64,000 bases of DNA from Gammaproteobacteria bacterium (GTDB taxonomy: Bacteria; Pseudomonadota; Gammaproteobacteria; SZUA-229). The DNA lies in contig JAOULX010000009.1 of assembly GCA_029881795.1 (NCBI GenBank), forward strand, positions 1-64,000, in the 5' to 3' direction. Below are positions 61,815-64,000 of this stretch, in pieces. How positions within the stretch are numbered: the stretch's first letter is position 1; the number at the start of each line of letters is the position of its first letter. The notes under the pieces were generated by a model. That model was given only the letters and a program-made list of their open reading frames with translations, did no database searches and was not told the origin of the DNA. Both the position numbers and the translations under genes were made by a program.

Positions 61815-62639
61815 ATGTATTTATTATCGTTGTTCCGCTATCGTCTGTTCCGCTACAGCCTGTTGCTTCTGGTATTGTTCATTTTTCTGGTGCTGATGCT
61901 GCTGATCCAGCCGCTTCAGCGACTACAGACCAGCCAAGGACTTTCGCCTGACAGCCACAGTGCCGCTAATAGTGTCATTATCGCTATCTGGAATCTTCAT
62001 AATCAGCAAAGCTGGCATAAATCAGACAATAATGCGGTGATTGCACAGCAGTTTGCCAGCACCTCGCTGGGCAAAAGTGATCTGCTAGCGTTACAGGAAG
62101 TCGAGCTGTTTACAGAAATGCGTGCCATTGCTGCAGCGAATAAACTTCAGTTCCACGGCGCCCGCGATGCCATCCTCGCCAGACTTAAGCTGGTCTCCAG
62201 CGGCCATCTTACTCTCAACCCCAAAGGCAAAACCGCCTTCTGGGCTGACATCGAACTGAAAAATGGCATCGTACTGCGGCTTTATTCGGTTCATCTGAGT
62301 TATAAAAAAGGTCGCTCGCCGTTTATTGCAGAGATCCGTGGTCAGGAAACCAAAGCCTTAACAGACCACGCAGAGAATTTTAACGGCCCGGTTATTATTG
62401 CCGGTGACTTCAATACCCTAAGCCTGTTTAGCCCAGATTTCAGTCAGATACCGGTGTTTACACAACTCAAACAAGCCGGTTTTAAAAGCACACGGCCACT
62501 TGGTGCCTGCAACAGTCAGATTCCATTGGGTGAGCAGGACTGGATTTTTATTAAAAATGCCCGCACTTTACGTTACGTTTGCGGTAATTATGCCGGCTCC
62601 GATCACCGCTGGATTCAGGCAGAAATCATCCCTCAGTAA
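61815..62639 (+). CDS. membrane-anchored endonuclease/exonuclease/phosphatase family protein
   Basis: 274 residues. A membrane anchor (about 13-35), then the metal-dependent hydrolase fold: IAIWNLHNQQSW, LLALQEVELF with the metal glutamate, GPVIIAGDFNTLS, and the C-terminal GSDHRWI. The active site would face the periplasm. Members hydrolyse DNA, phosphoinositides or other phosphodiesters; the substrate is unknown. Confidence 0.88.
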   Translation: MYLLSLFRYRLFRYSLLLLVLFIFLVLMLLIQPLQRLQTSQGLSPDSHSAANSVIIAIWNLHNQQSWHKSDNNAVIAQQFASTSLGKSDLLALQEVELFTEMRAIAAANKLQFHGARDAILARLKLVSSGHLTLNPKGKTAFWADIELKNGIVLRLYSVHLSYKKGRSPFIAEIRGQETKALTDHAENFNGPVIIAGDFNTLSLFSPDFSQIPVFTQLKQAGFKSTRPLGACNSQIPLGEQDWIFIKNARTLRYVCGNYAGSDHRWIQAEIIPQ

Positions 62640-62658
62640 GCAACATAACAAGCCGTTA

Positions 62659-64000
62659 TCAGGCGCTTTTTTGACTGCTTAAAAACAGCGCGTAAGCCGG
62701 GTTATCCGTTTCATCCCAGTACGGATAACCGGTTTTTTGCAGATACTCTGTCAGTAGTGGATACTCGTCAGCAGGCACTTGCATACCCACCAGTACCCGG
62801 CCGTACCCGGCGCCATGATTGCGGTAGTGAAACATACTGATATTCCAGCGTTTACCGATATTTGTCAGAAATTGTAATAACGCACCCGGTCGTTCTGGAA
62901 ACTGAAATCTGAACACCGTTTCATTTTCGATGCCCTCAGCCCTACCGCCCACCATATAGCGAATATGCAGCTTAGCCACTTCGTTATCACTGAGGTCTGT
63001 TACCGGATAACCCTTGTCTTTTAAAATACCGATCACCGTGTCTTTTTCATGCTGGCCTTCTGACAGCTGGATACCAGCATAGACCTGGGCCAGAGTATCA
63101 CTGGAATAGCGGTAATTAAATTCGGTAATACCCCGTTTACCCAGACTCTTACAAAACTTATGGAAGCTGCCCGGCTCTTCCGGGATGGTGACAGCCAGCA
63201 AGGCTTCTCTGTTTTCTCCCAGCTCTGAACGCTCTGCCACATGCCTGAGACGATCAAAATTCATATTAGCACCGCTGTTGACTGCCACCAGCGTCTGATT
63301 TTCTGCGGCAGTCTTTTCAACGTATTTTTTTAGCCCTGCAATCGCCAATGCACCGGCCGGTTCCATAATAGAACGGGTGTCATCAAATATATCTTTGATC
63401 GCAGCACACATTTCATCGGTGTTTACCGTAATCACTTCATCGACAGTTTCCTTAAGCAAGCGGAAGGTTTCCTTACCGATCTGCTTAACCGCAACACCAT
63501 CGGCAAAAATACCCACCTGAGGAAGAATCACGCGGCGATTTTTTTCCATAGCCGCAGCCAAGCAGGCCGACTCATCGGCTTCTACTGCAACAATTTTAAT
63601 CTCGGGCCGTAAATATTTCAAAAACACTGACATCCCGGCTGCCAGACCGCCGCCGCCAACCGGAATAAAAATCACATCAATCTGGTCCGGGTACTGGCGC
63701 AAAATTTCCATCGCCACCGTGCCCTGACCAGCAATCACATCGGGATCATCATAAGGATGGACAAAGACCAGGTTTTTTTTCTGCGCTTCTTTTATCGCGT
63801 AATCGTAAGCATCATCATAAGCATCGCCCACCAATACGGCTTTGGCGCCGTAGGCTTTGACCGCATTGACTTTAATCGTCGGGGTCGTTTTCGGCATCAC
63901 AATCGTGGCTTTAACCCCCCGTTGTTGTGCTGCCAGTGCCAGCCCCTGCGCATGATTACCTGCCGAAGCGGCGATCACACCTTCTAGTTCACCCTGCCGC
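62659..64000 (-). CDS. ilvA: threonine ammonia-lyase, biosynthetic (5' part cut by window edge)
   Basis: The frame is open to the right edge, with EGVIAASAGNHAQG at 63990-63940, so the PLP-lysine region lies outside. Visible are the glycine loop PVGGGGLAAG and two C-terminal ACT-like regulatory domains (VTIPEEPGSFHKF and FQFPERPGALLQF), marking the isoleucine-sensitive biosynthetic form. It makes 2-oxobutanoate for isoleucine. About 446 of roughly 500 residues are present. Confidence 0.95.
   Translation of the reverse strand, partial: RQGELEGVIAASAGNHAQGLALAAQQRGVKATIVMPKTTPTIKVNAVKAYGAKAVLVGDAYDDAYDYAIKEAQKKNLVFVHPYDDPDVIAGQGTVAMEILRQYPDQIDVIFIPVGGGGLAAGMSVFLKYLRPEIKIVAVEADESACLAAAMEKNRRVILPQVGIFADGVAVKQIGKETFRLLKETVDEVITVNTDEMCAAIKDIFDDTRSIMEPAGALAIAGLKKYVEKTAAENQTLVAVNSGANMNFDRLRHVAERSELGENREALLAVTIPEEPGSFHKFCKSLGKRGITEFNYRYSSDTLAQVYAGIQLSEGQHEKDTVIGILKDKGYPVTDLSDNEVAKLHIRYMVGGRAEGIENETVFRFQFPERPGALLQFLTNIGKRWNISMFHYRNHGAGYGRVLVGMQVPADEYPLLTEYLQKTGYPYWDETDNPAYALFLSSQKSA

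Noticed and set aside
1-64000. tRNA genes, CRISPR arrays, insertion sequences, prophage
   Set aside because: I scanned the intergenic gaps and found no cloverleaf, regular spaced repeats, transposase or integrase.

Overview
The window comes from a gammaproteobacterium. Three things support this. It has the CmoA/CmoB tRNA wobble-modification pair. It has the neighbourhood ygfB-pepP-ubiH-ubiI facing zapA-6S RNA-fau. Its housekeeping proteins (MutM, PepP, UbiH, IlvA, RpmB/RpmG) are gammaproteobacterial in style. Split glycine decarboxylase (GcvPA/GcvPB), a CbbY-like phosphatase and moderate GC suggest a deep-branching lineage of the Thiotrichales/Methylococcales kind, but the species cannot be named from sequence alone. 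No tRNA, rRNA, CRISPR array, insertion sequence, integrase or phage gene was seen.

Left part (1-33 kb) is mostly housekeeping. It holds a leftward uppP-vanZ-cmoA-cmoB group, MidA, a pteridine reductase near folK/folB, rpmB-rpmG and a degenerate EAL-HDOD protein. Next come a lone hydantoinase A, a Gld-type ABC exporter (ATPase, permease, GldG-like, DUF4340) running into mutM, and two cold-shock proteins, one membrane-anchored. Further right are a 2OG-Fe oxygenase, a metal-site-defective HD-GYP protein and a compact glycerol operon (kinase, glycerophosphodiesterase, glycerol-3-phosphate dehydrogenase). After these lie a FeeM/autoinducer-synthase-like acyltransferase, a CbbY-like HAD phosphatase, a FrnE-like oxidoreductase and the leftward gcvT-gcvH-gcvPA-gcvPB operon. 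That operon sits behind a tandem glycine riboswitch whose expression platform, a hairpin covering the gcvT ribosome binding site, can be read directly.

Middle part (33.7-53.9 kb) is the most interesting: fifteen genes all on the minus strand. A two-partner secretion unit comes first (TpsB transporter, a protein with duplicated FecR domains, a 1.35-kilo-residue TpsA exoprotein). It is followed by a tightly overlapping twelve-gene set: a three-haem beta-propeller lipoprotein, an SH3-plus-barrel protein, a second barrel, an unknown exported protein, three TPR proteins (one a lipoprotein), a small exported protein, ExbB/TolQ, two ExbD/TolR and an AgmX/PglI-type TonB-like protein. This inventory resembles the Agl-Glt gliding and Nfs spore-coat machines of Myxococcus xanthus. 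I infer an energised trans-envelope machine acting on a cell-surface polymer or adhesin. The block lies between ubiI and gcvT, which are neighbours in E. coli, so it looks like an insertion into an ancestral neighbourhood.

Right part (54-64 kb) is housekeeping again: a potassium channel, ubiI-ubiH, pepP, ygfB, then divergently a ZapB-like small coiled coil, zapA, 6S RNA and fau. It ends with an orphan outer-membrane barrel, a membrane-anchored endonuclease/exonuclease/phosphatase protein, and ilvA cut by the right edge.
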